Of a stretch of DNA of 64,000 nucleotides, positions 1-8,176 are shown piece by piece. The notes below the pieces were generated by a model that searched no databases, was not told the DNA's origin, and saw only the letters and a list, made by a program, of their open reading frames with translations. How positions within the stretch are numbered: position 1 is the stretch's first letter; each line of letters opens with the position of its first letter. This DNA comes from Aquabacterium humicola (GTDB lineage: Bacteria > Pseudomonadota > Gammaproteobacteria > Burkholderiales > Burkholderiaceae_C). The DNA is taken from the NCBI RefSeq assembly GCF_030167915.1, contig NZ_JARGNB010000005.1, positions 124,001-188,000 of the forward strand. The letters are read 5' to 3'. The translations under genes and the position numbers were made by a program.

Positions 1-677
1 GCGGCGGCCACCGCCCGCTCGACGCGCGCCCACAGCAGCCAGGCGCGGAACGAGATGCCGGTCTGCGCGACGAAGAGATGGCGGAAGCGGCTGGGCGACA
101 GGTGCGCGACGCCCGCGGCATCGGCCAGCGACAGCGGATCGGCGAGCCGTTCGCGCAGCGCCGCCAGCACGCGGGCGATGCGCGGGTCGACGCTGTCCGG
201 TGCAGGCAGCGGGCCGACCAGCGCGGCCAGCGCGGCGCGCGCCGTGGCGGCCAGCGTCGTGTCGTCGGCCTGCCGGGTATGGGCGTGCCGCAGCGGCTGC
301 ACGAGCGCCTGCGCGGCCGCCGGCGGCAGGTCGGCGATGCGCGCGCCGGCATGCCGCGCCAGCAGCGCGCGCCCCTGCACCGTCTCGGGCTCGACGAACA
401 GGTGGGCGACGCTGCCGCCGCAGCCGTCGAACTGGTGTTCGCAGTGCGGCATCACCAGGCTGCCGTGGTGCTCGGTCCAGCCGGCGGTGTCATCGCGCAG
501 CAGGTAGGGGTTGCCGTCCAGCGTCACGGTGAGCTGCAGCGCATGGTGCGCATGCGTCTCGACGCGCCCCGCCTGGCGGCCGATCCACAGGCTGCCGCCG
601 CTCCACAGCAGCACGCGGCCCACACCGGCCACCGGGCGGCGGGGGGCTCTCGCGGCGATCGCGGGCTGCGTCTGCAT
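1..677 (-). CDS. AraC-family transcriptional regulator (C-terminus cut by window edge)
   Basis: The reading frame stays open from an ATG at 677 to the window edge, giving the first 225 residues. Residues about 20-110 form a cupin-like sensor region (His-rich strand 'ETHAHHALQLTV', then 'MPHCEHQFDGCGG'). From about residue 190 an AraC-type helix-turn-helix begins ('LSLADAAGVAHLSPSRFRHLF', with 'TGISFRAWLL' after it). Only the second recognition helix and tail are missing. The gene diverges from the metallothionein-like gene at 812, across a 134-bp gap that probably holds both promoters. Ligand unknown. The family call is secure; any link to the neighbour is inference. Confidence 0.85.
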   Translation of the reverse strand, partial: MQTQPAIAARAPRRPVAGVGRVLLWSGGSLWIGRQAGRVETHAHHALQLTVTLDGNPYLLRDDTAGWTEHHGSLVMPHCEHQFDGCGGSVAHLFVEPETVQGRALLARHAGARIADLPPAAAQALVQPLRHAHTRQADDTTLAATARAALAALVGPLPAPDSVDPRIARVLAALRERLADPLSLADAAGVAHLSPSRFRHLFVAQTGISFRAWLLWARVERAVAA

Positions 678-811
678 CGGCACTCCAGAGGCTGCCGCGG
701 CAGTCTATGAGAACAGCCGCTTCATTCAAGTCGCGCCGCGCCCCGATCACCAGAATTCGCCCTCACGGATCCACCGATCCGCTGCTTGTTCAACCACCCC
801 AGGAGATTCCG

Positions 812-1024
812 ATGTACACGACCACCACCGCTTCGATGGACCGCCGCTGCCAATGCGCCAACTGCCCCGGCGCCAGTTGCACCTGCGGCTGCCAGCACGG
901 CAGCGCCATGCCGGCGATGCAGGCCGCGGCCGCACCGGCCTGCCATTGCGGCCCGAACTGCGGCTGCGATGCCGGCGAGCAGGGCTGCTTGTGCGGCACG
1001 CCCGCCGCCGCCGTCCTGGCCTGA
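812..1024 (+). CDS. Small cysteine-rich, metallothionein-like protein
   Basis: A 70-residue protein with 12 cysteines in three clusters: CQCANCPGASCTCGC, CHCGPNCGC and CLC. The spacing CxCxxC...CxC is typical of metal-thiolate proteins, so it probably binds Cu, Zn or Cd in the cytoplasm; no signal peptide is present. The ATG at 812 is preceded by AGGAGA at 801-806, a good ribosome site, which argues against the longer in-frame opening at 707. A hydrophobic low-complexity linker (Met/Ala rich) separates the two Cys-rich halves, suggesting two small metal clusters. It diverges from an AraC-type regulator. I see no close match to cyanobacterial SmtA, so the family call rests on composition and spacing. 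Confidence 0.6.
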   Translation: MYTTTTASMDRRCQCANCPGASCTCGCQHGSAMPAMQAAAAPACHCGPNCGCDAGEQGCLCGTPAAAVLA

Positions 1025-1091
1025 CCACGATTCACGACGCCGCGGCGGCGGCGTATAAGTCGGGCTCTCTCCGGGAGAGAGGAGGCCCGTC

Positions 1092-2813
1092 TTGGACAGC
1101 CACACGGACGCCGCAACCGGACCCGCCACCACCACCGACGCGCCCTCGGTGCTGACGCTCGCGCGGCAGAGCTACGCGCGCCACGAGTGGGAATCGACCT
1201 TCCATCTGCTGACGCAGGTCGATGCATCGTCGCCGCTCGTGGCCGAGGACCTCGACCGCCTGGCCTGGTCGGCCGGTCTGACGACACGCGACGACCAGAT
1301 GCTGGTGCTGCTGGAGCGCCTGCACGACGCGCGGGTGCAGGCCGCCGACCTGCAGGGCGCCGCGCGCGCCGCGCTGTGGCTGGGCTTTCGCCTCTTCGCA
1401 CGCGGCGAGGCCAGCCGCGCCGGCGCCTGGCTGGCACGGGCGCACAAGCTCGCCGACGAGGTCGGGCCGGAGTGTGTCGAGCAGGGCTACCTGCTGCTGC
1501 CGCAGGCGCAGCGGCTGATGAACATCGGCGACGACCGCGCCGCCGGCGAGACCGCCGCGCGCGCGGTGGTGCTGGCCGAGCGCCGCGCCGACCGCGACCT
1601 GCTGGCCTTCGCCAGCAACCTGCAGGGTCGCGCGCTGCTGCGGCAGGCGCGTGTCGACGAAGGGCTGGCGCTGATGGACGAGGCGATGATCGCCGTCGGT
1701 TCGGGCCAGCTGGCGCCGGTGGTCACCGGCCTCGTCTACTGCAGCGCGATCGCCGCCTGCCAGCGTGTGGGCGCCCTCGACCGCATGCGCGAATGGACCG
1801 CCGCGCTCGACCGCTGGTGCGGCGAGCGGCCGCAGCTGGTGCTCTTCAAGGGCCACTGCCGCATCCACCGCGCGCAGGTGTTCGCGCTCGACGGCGACTG
1901 GGTGCGCGCGCTCGACGAAGCGCGCGCCGCGGTGGCCCTGTGCGTCGGCGACTTCGACCGCGACGCGCTGGGCCTGGCGCACTACGAGCAGGCCGAGATC
2001 CATCGCCAGCGCGGCGATGCGGCACTGGCCGACGGCGCGTACCGCGAGGCCAGCCGCTGCGGGCTCGATCCGCAGCCCGGCCGCGCGCTGCTGCAGCTGC
2101 AGACCGGCGAGCTGCACACCGCAGCCGCGACGATGCGCCGGCTGCTGGGCACGCTGACCGATCCGCTGGCGCGTGCACGCTGCCTGCCGGCGCAGCTGGA
2201 CACGATGCTGGCCGCGGGCGATGTCGACGCCGCGCGCGCCGCCGCCGCCGAGCTGGCGCAGGTGGCCGCCACCTGGCGGACGCCGGTGTTCGCGGCGCAG
2301 GCGCGCGAAGCCGCCGCGTCGCTGCTGCTGTGCGACGGCCGCGCCACGGACCTGCCCGCGACGATCGGGCCGGCGCGCGAGGTGTGGCTGCAGCTGCGCG
2401 CGCCGCTGCGGCTGGCGCGGCTGCGCGTGCTGCTGGCGCGCGCGTGGCTGGCGCTGGGCGATGCCGATGGTGCGCTGCTGGAGATCGATGGTGCCCACGA
2501 CACCTTCGAGCGTCTCGGTGCGCTGCCGGACCTGCAGGCGCTGCACGCGCTACGGCAGCGTGCGCAGGCCCAGGTGCCGGCGCCGCACGCCGCGCGATCG
2601 GCGCAGGCCACGGATCCGACCGCCGCGCTGACCGAGCGCGAGCGCCAGGTGCTGCGGCTGGTGGCGACCGGCCTGACGACGAAGGCCATCGCGCGCCAGC
2701 TCGGCCTGAGCCCGAAGACCGTCGACCGCCACCTGGGCAACCTGTTCGCCAAGCTCGGTGTCGCCTCCCGGGCCGCCGCCACCGCCTGGGCCTACGAGCA
2801 CAAGCTGGTGTGA
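1092..2813 (+). CDS. LuxR-family transcriptional regulator with helical repeat N-terminus
   Basis: A 573-residue protein. Residues about 20-500 are an Ala/Leu-rich array of helical pairs, most likely TPR-like, with no visible Walker motif, unlike MalT-type members. Residues about 510-573 are a LuxR/GerE helix-turn-helix ('LTERERQVLRLVATGLTTKAI' region, then 'LGLSPKTVDRHLGNLFAKL'). The start is TTG at 1092, chosen because GGAGG ends six bases upstream and no in-frame ATG exists nearby. The gene is followed by a strong GC hairpin. It may control the secreted protein gene downstream at 2969, but nothing in the sequence shows this. Confidence 0.8.
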   Translation: MDSHTDAATGPATTTDAPSVLTLARQSYARHEWESTFHLLTQVDASSPLVAEDLDRLAWSAGLTTRDDQMLVLLERLHDARVQAADLQGAARAALWLGFRLFARGEASRAGAWLARAHKLADEVGPECVEQGYLLLPQAQRLMNIGDDRAAGETAARAVVLAERRADRDLLAFASNLQGRALLRQARVDEGLALMDEAMIAVGSGQLAPVVTGLVYCSAIAACQRVGALDRMREWTAALDRWCGERPQLVLFKGHCRIHRAQVFALDGDWVRALDEARAAVALCVGDFDRDALGLAHYEQAEIHRQRGDAALADGAYREASRCGLDPQPGRALLQLQTGELHTAAATMRRLLGTLTDPLARARCLPAQLDTMLAAGDVDAARAAAAELAQVAATWRTPVFAAQAREAAASLLLCDGRATDLPATIGPAREVWLQLRAPLRLARLRVLLARAWLALGDADGALLEIDGAHDTFERLGALPDLQALHALRQRAQAQVPAPHAARSAQATDPTAALTERERQVLRLVATGLTTKAIARQLGLSPKTVDRHLGNLFAKLGVASRAAATAWAYEHKLV

Positions 2814-2819
2814 GCGCCG

Positions 2820-2868
2820 CGCCGGCGGGCCGGCTGGGTGAAATCACGCAGCCCGTCGCCCGCCGGCG
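2820..2868. terminator. GC-rich hairpin after the LuxR gene
   Basis: Perfect 11-bp inverted repeat: arm CGCCGGCGGGC at 2820-2830 and its complement at 2858-2868, with a nested GGCTG/CAGCC pair inside the loop. It starts seven bases after the stop codon at 2813. There is no T-tract, so it may act as a weak or Rho-assisted terminator. Confidence 0.5.
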
Positions 2869-2968
2869 TGGGTGATTCGCTGGAAGCCGCGCCGAGCGGC
2901 GCGCCCTAGCCTTCGTCTGCCGCCGTGCCCACCGTCTTCGGGTGCGGGGCCTCACAGGAGGCTTGCAG

Positions 2969-3493
2969 ATGATCGACACGACACGCCGCGCCCTGTTGCG
3001 CACCGGCGGGGCCCTGCCCGCCGCCTGGACCGCCGCCTTCGCCGGCGCCGCGGCCCTGCTGCCCGCCGAAGCTTCGGCCGCCAACGGTTTGCCGCGCCTG
3101 TGGCGATCGGCCGACGTGCTGATCGGCCAGTCGCCGGAAGACCAGGCGCCGGCGCTGGCCATCAGCTGCCCGCTGTACTACCCGAACGGCCAGCCGGCCC
3201 GCGCGAGCCATGCGCTGGACCTCGGCCGCTTCCCGGTGTACGGCGACATCAGCTGGGACGGCCAGACCGTGGTGCCCGACTTCGGCGCATCGACGGCCGT
3301 CGGCGTCACCCAGGGCAGCGACGGGCAGTTCTACCTGCTGGCCGGCCTGGAGGGCCCGGTCAGCGGCGGCACCGGGCGCTTCGCCGGCGTCACGCGGGCG
3401 ATCGCGCGCTGCAAGTACAAGGTGGTGCCGACTTCGGGCATGCCGCTGCTGGTGGCCTGCGTCTCGTGCGTGGTGATCCTGGTGCAGGAGTGA
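2969..3493 (+). CDS. Secreted (Tat-type leader) protein, dirigent/allene-oxide-cyclase-barrel-like, function unknown
   Basis: A 174-residue protein starting at an ATG preceded by AGGAGG. The N-terminus 'TTRRALLRTGG' followed by a hydrophobic stretch ending near 'AEASA' looks like a twin-arginine signal peptide. The mature part contains 'LGRFPVYGDISWDGQTVV' and 'GGTGRFAGVTRAIARCKYKVV'. The GGTGRFxG element recalls bacterial barrel proteins related to dirigent and allene oxide cyclase folds; this is motif resemblance only. Two Cys lie close together near the C-terminus (CVSC). No enzymatic role can be assigned. It is convergent with the methyltransferase gene downstream. Confidence 0.6.
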   Translation: MIDTTRRALLRTGGALPAAWTAAFAGAAALLPAEASAANGLPRLWRSADVLIGQSPEDQAPALAISCPLYYPNGQPARASHALDLGRFPVYGDISWDGQTVVPDFGASTAVGVTQGSDGQFYLLAGLEGPVSGGTGRFAGVTRAIARCKYKVVPTSGMPLLVACVSCVVILVQE

Positions 3494-3498
3494 CGCAC

Positions 3499-3521
3499 CG
3501 CGGCGCGGCCCGCGCGCCGCG
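3499..3521. terminator. Short hairpin between convergent genes
   Basis: A 9-bp perfect stem, CGCGGCGCG with its complement, closes a 5-base loop. It lies six bases after the stop codon at 3493 and just before the converging methyltransferase stop at 3546, so it could end transcription in both directions. No T-run is present. Confidence 0.45.
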
Positions 3522-3545
3522 ACCGTGACCGTGACCGCAGCACCG

Positions 3546-4364
3546 CTACGCGCCGGGCGCCCTGCCGCGCACCGACCACGCCAGCGCGGCGAACGAGCGC
3601 GCGCCGTCGTCCTCGCCATCGAGGTAGGCGGCGCGCACCGCGTCGCGCACGCGCTCGCGCAGCGCGGCGTCGAGCGTCGCGACGTATTCGGCGCCGGGCC
3701 CGTCCTGGCCTTCGTACGGCGCCCAGTAGTCGTCGAACGAGGCGAAGTCCATTCGGATGCCGATGGTGTCCGCCTGCACGTCCTGCAGGCCGGCCTCGCG
3801 CCAGGCCCGCGCCAGCTCGCCGGGCCGCGTCATCGGCCGCGTGTAGTTGCGCGCGCGGCGCGCCACGGCCTGCGGGTCGACCGCCGCCGCGGTGTCCCAG
3901 AACAGGCGGTTGGCGACGAAGCCGCCGCGTGCATCCCACACCGCCGCGGCGACCACGCCGCCCGGCCGCACCACGCGGCGCATCTCGGCCACCGCGCGTT
4001 CGGGCTGCGGCACGAAGTGCAGCACCAGCATCGACAGCACCGCGTCGAAGCGCGCGTCGGCGAAATCCAGCGCACAGGCGTCGCCGACCGCGAAGGCCAG
4101 CCGCGGCTCGCCGGCGTGATGCCGGCGCGCATGGTCCACGTAGGCCGGCGACAGGTCGACCCCCTGAACCTGCGCCGCCGGATGCCGTTCGGCCACCGTG
4201 CGCGCGAGGTGGCCGGTGCCGCATCCGACGTCCAGCACCTGGCGGTGCGCGTCGCTCACGCCGGCGAACTCGGCGAAGGCCGGCGCGAGTTGCCGGCTCC
4301 AGCGGCCCATCAGCAATTCGTAGCCGTCGCCGTCGTGGGCGACGAAGGTGGAGGAGGTGCTCAT
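3546..4364 (-). CDS. Class I SAM-dependent methyltransferase
   Basis: A 272-residue protein with the Rossmann-type methyltransferase motifs: motif I 'VLDVGCGTGHLA' near residue 43, an acidic 'GVDLSPAYV' after the second strand, 'FDAVLSMLVLHFVPQPE' (motif IV region) and 'RVVRPGGVVAAAVWD'. This matches the Methyltransf_11/UbiE-like group; the substrate cannot be read. I use the ATG at 4364 (MSTSSTF) rather than the longer opening at 4430, because the extra 22 residues are Arg/Pro-rich and not part of the fold. Confidence 0.8.
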   Translation of the reverse strand: MSTSSTFVAHDGDGYELLMGRWSRQLAPAFAEFAGVSDAHRQVLDVGCGTGHLARTVAERHPAAQVQGVDLSPAYVDHARRHHAGEPRLAFAVGDACALDFADARFDAVLSMLVLHFVPQPERAVAEMRRVVRPGGVVAAAVWDARGGFVANRLFWDTAAAVDPQAVARRARNYTRPMTRPGELARAWREAGLQDVQADTIGIRMDFASFDDYWAPYEGQDGPGAEYVATLDAALRERVRDAVRAAYLDGEDDGARSFAALAWSVRGRAPGA

Positions 4365-4443
4365 CGTGCGCGGTCCGGTGGTCCTGGCAGCACACGATGT
4401 TAGGACGCGGCGCGCGGCGGGCCGGGCCACGGGCCCCCTGTCG

Positions 4444-5448
4444 TCAAGGCACCGGCTGCACGACGATGGCCGTCACCGCCGGGTCCGCTTCGATCGACAC
4501 GATGCGCCCTTCCCCATCCCAGACGAGCACGAACGGATCTTCCTGCTGCGTGAAGTAGGTCCAGCGCAGCGCGTCGAGCGACGGCGTCTGGTCCGCGCGC
4601 GGCGGGCCCAGCGCCATCAGCGCCTGCTCGCGCGTCATCCCGACCATCGCGAGGCCGGCGCGCACGGCGCGCTGCACGGCTTCGGGAAAGGTTGCGAGGC
4701 GAACCCGCGGGTCGTCCTTGACCATCAACGACGCCAGCAGCTGCTCGCGCGTCAGACGCTCGCGGCCGTAGTCGAGGCCGATGCGCATCGGCCGGCCGTT
4801 GATCAGCACGTGCGCGCGGTGCCGGCCCCAGTCCTTGACCACGATGCGCGCGCCGGCGGGAATCAGCGGCAGAGTGCTCCAGTTCGCATCGCTGATCCAG
4901 TCGCCGTCGTAGTGCAGGTTGCAGCAGGTGTACGCGGCCCCCGCCATCTCGGCCGACTGGCCATCGGGATCGCCCGCGTCGATCAGCTTCTGGCCGACGA
5001 TCTCGCCCCCGGCACGCTCGATCCACAGCTCGCGGCGGAAGGCATCGAGCGCGCCGGCCACCTGATAGCGCTCGTACGGCGCCAGGTCCACCTCGAGGAC
5101 CCCTTCGAAGGTCGCCGGCGCCGCCCGAAACAAGGACTCGATCGGCGCCGAAAAGGCGGTGCGCGCGACGACCTTCAACCGATGCCGGCCCGAAGGCACG
5201 GAACGGGTGACCTGCACCAGCACCATGTTTCGCCCGCGGCCCCGGCTGGCGAACAGGCTGGCGCGGACTGCGTCGTCGGCCACCGGCTGGCCGTCGACCT
5301 CCGCCAGGTGGAAGAACAAGCCGGCGCCTTGACCGGCCGGAAAGGCCGTGTCCGCGATCAGCGCCGTGGCCGCCGGGCTCGCGTCCGATTGGGCTCGCGC
5401 CGGCAGCACGAACGCCAGCGCCGAGAGCAGCAGCAGTCTGAGAAACAT
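4444..5448 (-). CDS. Exported protein with a BamE/SmpA-like C-terminal region, function unknown
   Basis: A 334-residue protein with a cleavable signal peptide ('MFLRLLLLSALAFVLPARAQ'). The ATG at 5448 follows GGAGGACT, a good ribosome site. The middle has no recognised domain; it contains a CC pair and aromatic residues ('AYTCCNLHYDGDWISD'). Near the C-terminus, 'VGMTREQALMALGPPRADQTPS' followed by 'RWTYF' resembles the SmpA/OmlA/BamE repeat fold (GMTxxxVxxxLGxP). It probably acts in the periplasm. Not recognised beyond this. Confidence 0.6.
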   Translation of the reverse strand: MFLRLLLLSALAFVLPARAQSDASPAATALIADTAFPAGQGAGLFFHLAEVDGQPVADDAVRASLFASRGRGRNMVLVQVTRSVPSGRHRLKVVARTAFSAPIESLFRAAPATFEGVLEVDLAPYERYQVAGALDAFRRELWIERAGGEIVGQKLIDAGDPDGQSAEMAGAAYTCCNLHYDGDWISDANWSTLPLIPAGARIVVKDWGRHRAHVLINGRPMRIGLDYGRERLTREQLLASLMVKDDPRVRLATFPEAVQRAVRAGLAMVGMTREQALMALGPPRADQTPSLDALRWTYFTQQEDPFVLVWDGEGRIVSIEADPAVTAIVVQPVP

Positions 5449-5483
5449 CGGAGTCCTCCCTGTCGTCTTCGGGCGTGCCCGCT

Positions 5484-5891
5484 TCAAGGCGGCGGATGCG
5501 TCGCCAGCGCACGCCACTGCGGCAGGCAGTGTGCCGCCAGAACGGTCACCCAGTTCGAATCGGCCGGATCGAAAGCCAGGCCGTGGCGCGGGCTGACGAA
5601 GAAGCCGCCAGCGCGAAAAGCATCGGGGTCGTGCTCGCGCAGGTAGGCCTGCAACGACGCGAAGGGCACGGCCACGCCGCCCGGCAGGTACAGCACGGTC
5701 GCGCGCTGCGTCACCTCCTCGAGCCGGCCGGTGCTGTCCTGGAACCGGTAGACGACGTGGCCGTAGTCGAGCTCGTGCAGGCCGACGTCGTTGAGCGCCT
5801 CGCGGCGCGGCACGCCGTGCAGGCGGCGCAGCTCGTCCATCGTCGTGGTGAACGGCAGGTCGTCGACGGTGACGAAGGGGTCGAGCTTCAT
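5484..5891 (-). CDS. Hypothetical protein (135 aa)
   Basis: I do not recognise this protein. It starts 'MKLDPFVTVDDLPFTTTMDELRRLHGVPRR', which suggests a small globular cytoplasmic domain with an early helix; no signal peptide or membrane segment is seen. It contains 'VLYLPGGVAVPFASLQAYLREH' and a Trp-containing end. Codon use is like its neighbours and the frame is intact. It lies between the exported protein and the acetyltransferase on the same strand, 33 bases from the acetyltransferase stop, so co-transcription is likely. Confidence 0.55.
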   Translation of the reverse strand: MKLDPFVTVDDLPFTTTMDELRRLHGVPRREALNDVGLHELDYGHVVYRFQDSTGRLEEVTQRATVLYLPGGVAVPFASLQAYLREHDPDAFRAGGFFVSPRHGLAFDPADSNWVTVLAAHCLPQWRALATHPPP

Positions 5892-5924
5892 GCGGAGGAC
5901 CAGCCGGGCAAGCCGCGCACCGGC

Positions 5925-6461
5925 TCAGGCGCACTCGCAAAGCATGTACAGCGCCGGCCCGTCCGGCGTCACGATCTCGCGCACGGCGCGGAAGCCGGCC
6001 TTCTGATAGCAGCGGATCGCGCGGGCGTTGGTCGGGTCGGGATCGGTCTGCACGCGCGTCACGGCCGGGTCGGCGAAGAGCTGCCGCACCAGCGCCTTGA
6101 CCATCGCCGTGCCCAGGCCGCGGCCGAGCAGATCGGCCTCGCCGATGAACTGGTCGATGCCGCGCACGCCGGGATCGGTGATGTCCTCCCACCAGCCGTC
6201 GCCGCTGCCCATCGCAACGTACGACTGCGCGAAGCCGACCGGGCGGCCGTCGAGCTGCACGATGTACGGCGTGACCTTCTCCTCGGCCATCACGCGCGGC
6301 AGGTAGCTGGCGCGGAAGCGCTCGAACGACCACGCGGCTTCGTCGGCGTCCCACCATTCGGCCACGTGCGGGCGGCCGATCCATTGCTGGAGCATCGGCA
6401 GGTCGTCGTCGGTCATCGGGCGCAGCGCGACGCGGGCGGGGGCGATCTGGAGCGAGGCCAT
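5925..6461 (-). CDS. AAC(6')-Ib-like aminoglycoside N-acetyltransferase (GNAT fold)
   Basis: A 178-residue GNAT-family protein that transfers acetyl from acetyl-CoA to an amine. It closely resembles the AAC(6')-Ib/AAC(2')-II group from memory: 'VTPYIVQLDGRPVGFAQSYV', 'GSGDGWWEDITDPGVRGIDQ' at about 85-104, the acetyl-CoA loop 'LLGRGLGTAM' at 111-120, 'TDPDPTNARAIRCYQKAGF' at 139-157 and 'TPDGPALYM'. The paired Trp of GDGWW is present. No integron attC site or cassette context is seen, and base composition matches the chromosome, so it is probably an intrinsic gene. Substrate (aminoglycoside, fortimicin/kasugamycin type or other amine) cannot be decided by eye. Confidence 0.8.
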   Translation of the reverse strand: MASLQIAPARVALRPMTDDDLPMLQQWIGRPHVAEWWDADEAAWSFERFRASYLPRVMAEEKVTPYIVQLDGRPVGFAQSYVAMGSGDGWWEDITDPGVRGIDQFIGEADLLGRGLGTAMVKALVRQLFADPAVTRVQTDPDPTNARAIRCYQKAGFRAVREIVTPDGPALYMLCECA

Positions 6462-6504
6462 CGACGCACTCTAAGCCAGTGCGTCGACGTGCCGCCCTTC
6501 GAGC

Positions 6505-8172
6505 TCAGGCCGCGGAGGCCCTTCGCTTGATCGCTGCGATGGAAATGCCTTCGTTCGCTTCGTAGCTGCCCTCGCCGTGCAGGCGCGGCGTGGTGGCGGA
6601 GCCGCCATGGTGCAGCGCGATGACCTTCCAGACGCTGTTGAAGACCGGGCTACCTGAACTGCCAGGATCGGTGGGCGTCCGGTAGTGCACCAACCGCTTG
6701 TCATCGTCGATGTCCAGCAGCAGGCTGTCGTGCAGCGACACCTGCAGACCGCTGCCCTGCGGATGGCCAACGACGAACGCTTTGGCCTTGCCCTGAAGCG
6801 TCGGCAGCGGCAAGCTGCACTCCAGGCTTGCATGGCTCGGGGCCAGATTGGCAAGACGGACGACCGAGACGTCGAGGTGATCGCCGTCGGCGCATCGATA
6901 CCCCAGCTCGGCCGGCTTCGACGAGAAGAGCAGGTTGCCGGCCACTTCATGGAACACCGGCGCCTTGGTGGCCAGCGATTCGACTTCGAAGCTGACCAGC
7001 GCGTCACCCGGGGCAATGGCGTTGGCGACGTCATTGCTGATGACATGCGCATTCGTCACGAACACGGGCGCCGGCCCCCAGGCCTCCGACAGGCAGTTGC
7101 CGGCGACCAGGAAACCCGTGCCCAGACGTTCACCGGAGCGATTGGAGACGCAGCCGATCGATGCGCACGACTGCACCATGCGCGTGAGCAGGCTCAGGCT
7201 GATGCCGCGTTCGCCGGAAAAATTCTTCTCCAGGTGCGCGGGGTCGGCATCGAGCTGGCGCGCCATGTCGCGCAACTGATCGCGCGACACGGTCATGCGC
7301 GATTGGGTACGCAGCAGGTGCGATGCGATGATCCCAGTGAGACGGCTTGCCAGGGCCGGACCGGGGCCGACGGCGCGGCCCTCCCAGATCTCGCGCAGCT
7401 GGCGGTCGTAGCTGTCGATCGCGAACGGTGTGGTGTCCGGGTGATGAAGAAAGCGGTACAGCCACAACTCCGCGTCCTCGGGCAGGTCGAGTGCCAAGGC
7501 CGCTTCGGACAACGTGGCTGCCATCCAGTAGTCACCGGGATTGCGCAACCACTGCGCCAGCAACTGTTGGCGCAGCTCATTGGCCAGGCTCGATGCGGTC
7601 GTCCCGTCGTCGGCAATCGATCCGAGGCCGTCACGCTCTTGCCGGCACAGCAGTGCCACGCTGTTGATGCCATGCCAATAGGGCCGGGCCGGATGCTGGC
7701 GGTAGGTGGTCAGGTAGCGCTTGATGCCCTCGCGCAGCCGTGCCGGCTCGCCGTCGGCCACGAACCGCTGCTTCTCGATGCGGCCGAGCAGGCCCTGGTG
7801 CTCGGCGGCCTCTTTCGGCGACGGCGCATCGGCCCCCTGCCCGAAGCGGGCGATGCTCCGATTCAACACCTGCTCCGCCGCGTCGAGCGCATTCAGCTCG
7901 ATCAGCGCCTGTGCCTGCAGTCGCGCGATCGTGGCATCCGGCGCTCGCAGAGCCTGCCACGCCTCGGTGATCGAGCGGCTGGCCTCGAAATGGCGCGCCG
8001 AGTTCAGTACCGTAGCCGCCTTCTGAACGCCTTCCCGGGTGACCGGACATCTGGCGTCGCGCAACTCGGAGGCAATCGACTGTGCGGCTTCGCCAAGCTC
8101 CCAGGGCTGTGCGTCGGGCAGTTTTCCGGTCAGGAGAATCCGGGCGCGTTCCTCAGGTGTCGCCGGCCGCAT
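6505..8172 (-). CDS. TPR (MAP3K TRAFs-binding-like) + trypsin-like serine protease
   Basis: A 555-residue protein with no signal peptide. Residues about 40-280 are helical repeats, including 'YWHGINSVALL' (166-176), the hallmark I associate with MAP3K TRAFs-binding TPR domains. Residues about 330-540 are a trypsin-like protease: His376 in TNAHVIS, Asp434 in DHLDVSVV, and Ser506 in DPGSSGSP, preceded by a GTGF strand. All three catalytic residues are present, so it should be active. It starts four bases after the stop of the alpha/beta hydrolase gene upstream, so the two are translationally linked. Cytoplasmic proteases fused to such repeats occur in bacterial conflict systems; a defence role is inferred from this and the neighbours. 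Confidence 0.8.
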   Translation of the reverse strand: MRPATPEERARILLTGKLPDAQPWELGEAAQSIASELRDARCPVTREGVQKAATVLNSARHFEASRSITEAWQALRAPDATIARLQAQALIELNALDAAEQVLNRSIARFGQGADAPSPKEAAEHQGLLGRIEKQRFVADGEPARLREGIKRYLTTYRQHPARPYWHGINSVALLCRQERDGLGSIADDGTTASSLANELRQQLLAQWLRNPGDYWMAATLSEAALALDLPEDAELWLYRFLHHPDTTPFAIDSYDRQLREIWEGRAVGPGPALASRLTGIIASHLLRTQSRMTVSRDQLRDMARQLDADPAHLEKNFSGERGISLSLLTRMVQSCASIGCVSNRSGERLGTGFLVAGNCLSEAWGPAPVFVTNAHVISNDVANAIAPGDALVSFEVESLATKAPVFHEVAGNLLFSSKPAELGYRCADGDHLDVSVVRLANLAPSHASLECSLPLPTLQGKAKAFVVGHPQGSGLQVSLHDSLLLDIDDDKRLVHYRTPTDPGSSGSPVFNSVWKVIALHHGGSATTPRLHGEGSYEANEGISIAAIKRRASAA

Positions 8173-8176
8173 CGCA

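Noticed and set aside
4444-6384. One long leftward frame of 646 residues suggesting an acetyltransferase-exported-protein fusion
   Set aside because: Only the part from 5448 down has a real protein (signal peptide, ribosome site). The rest is an out-of-frame shadow of the acetyltransferase and hypothetical genes.
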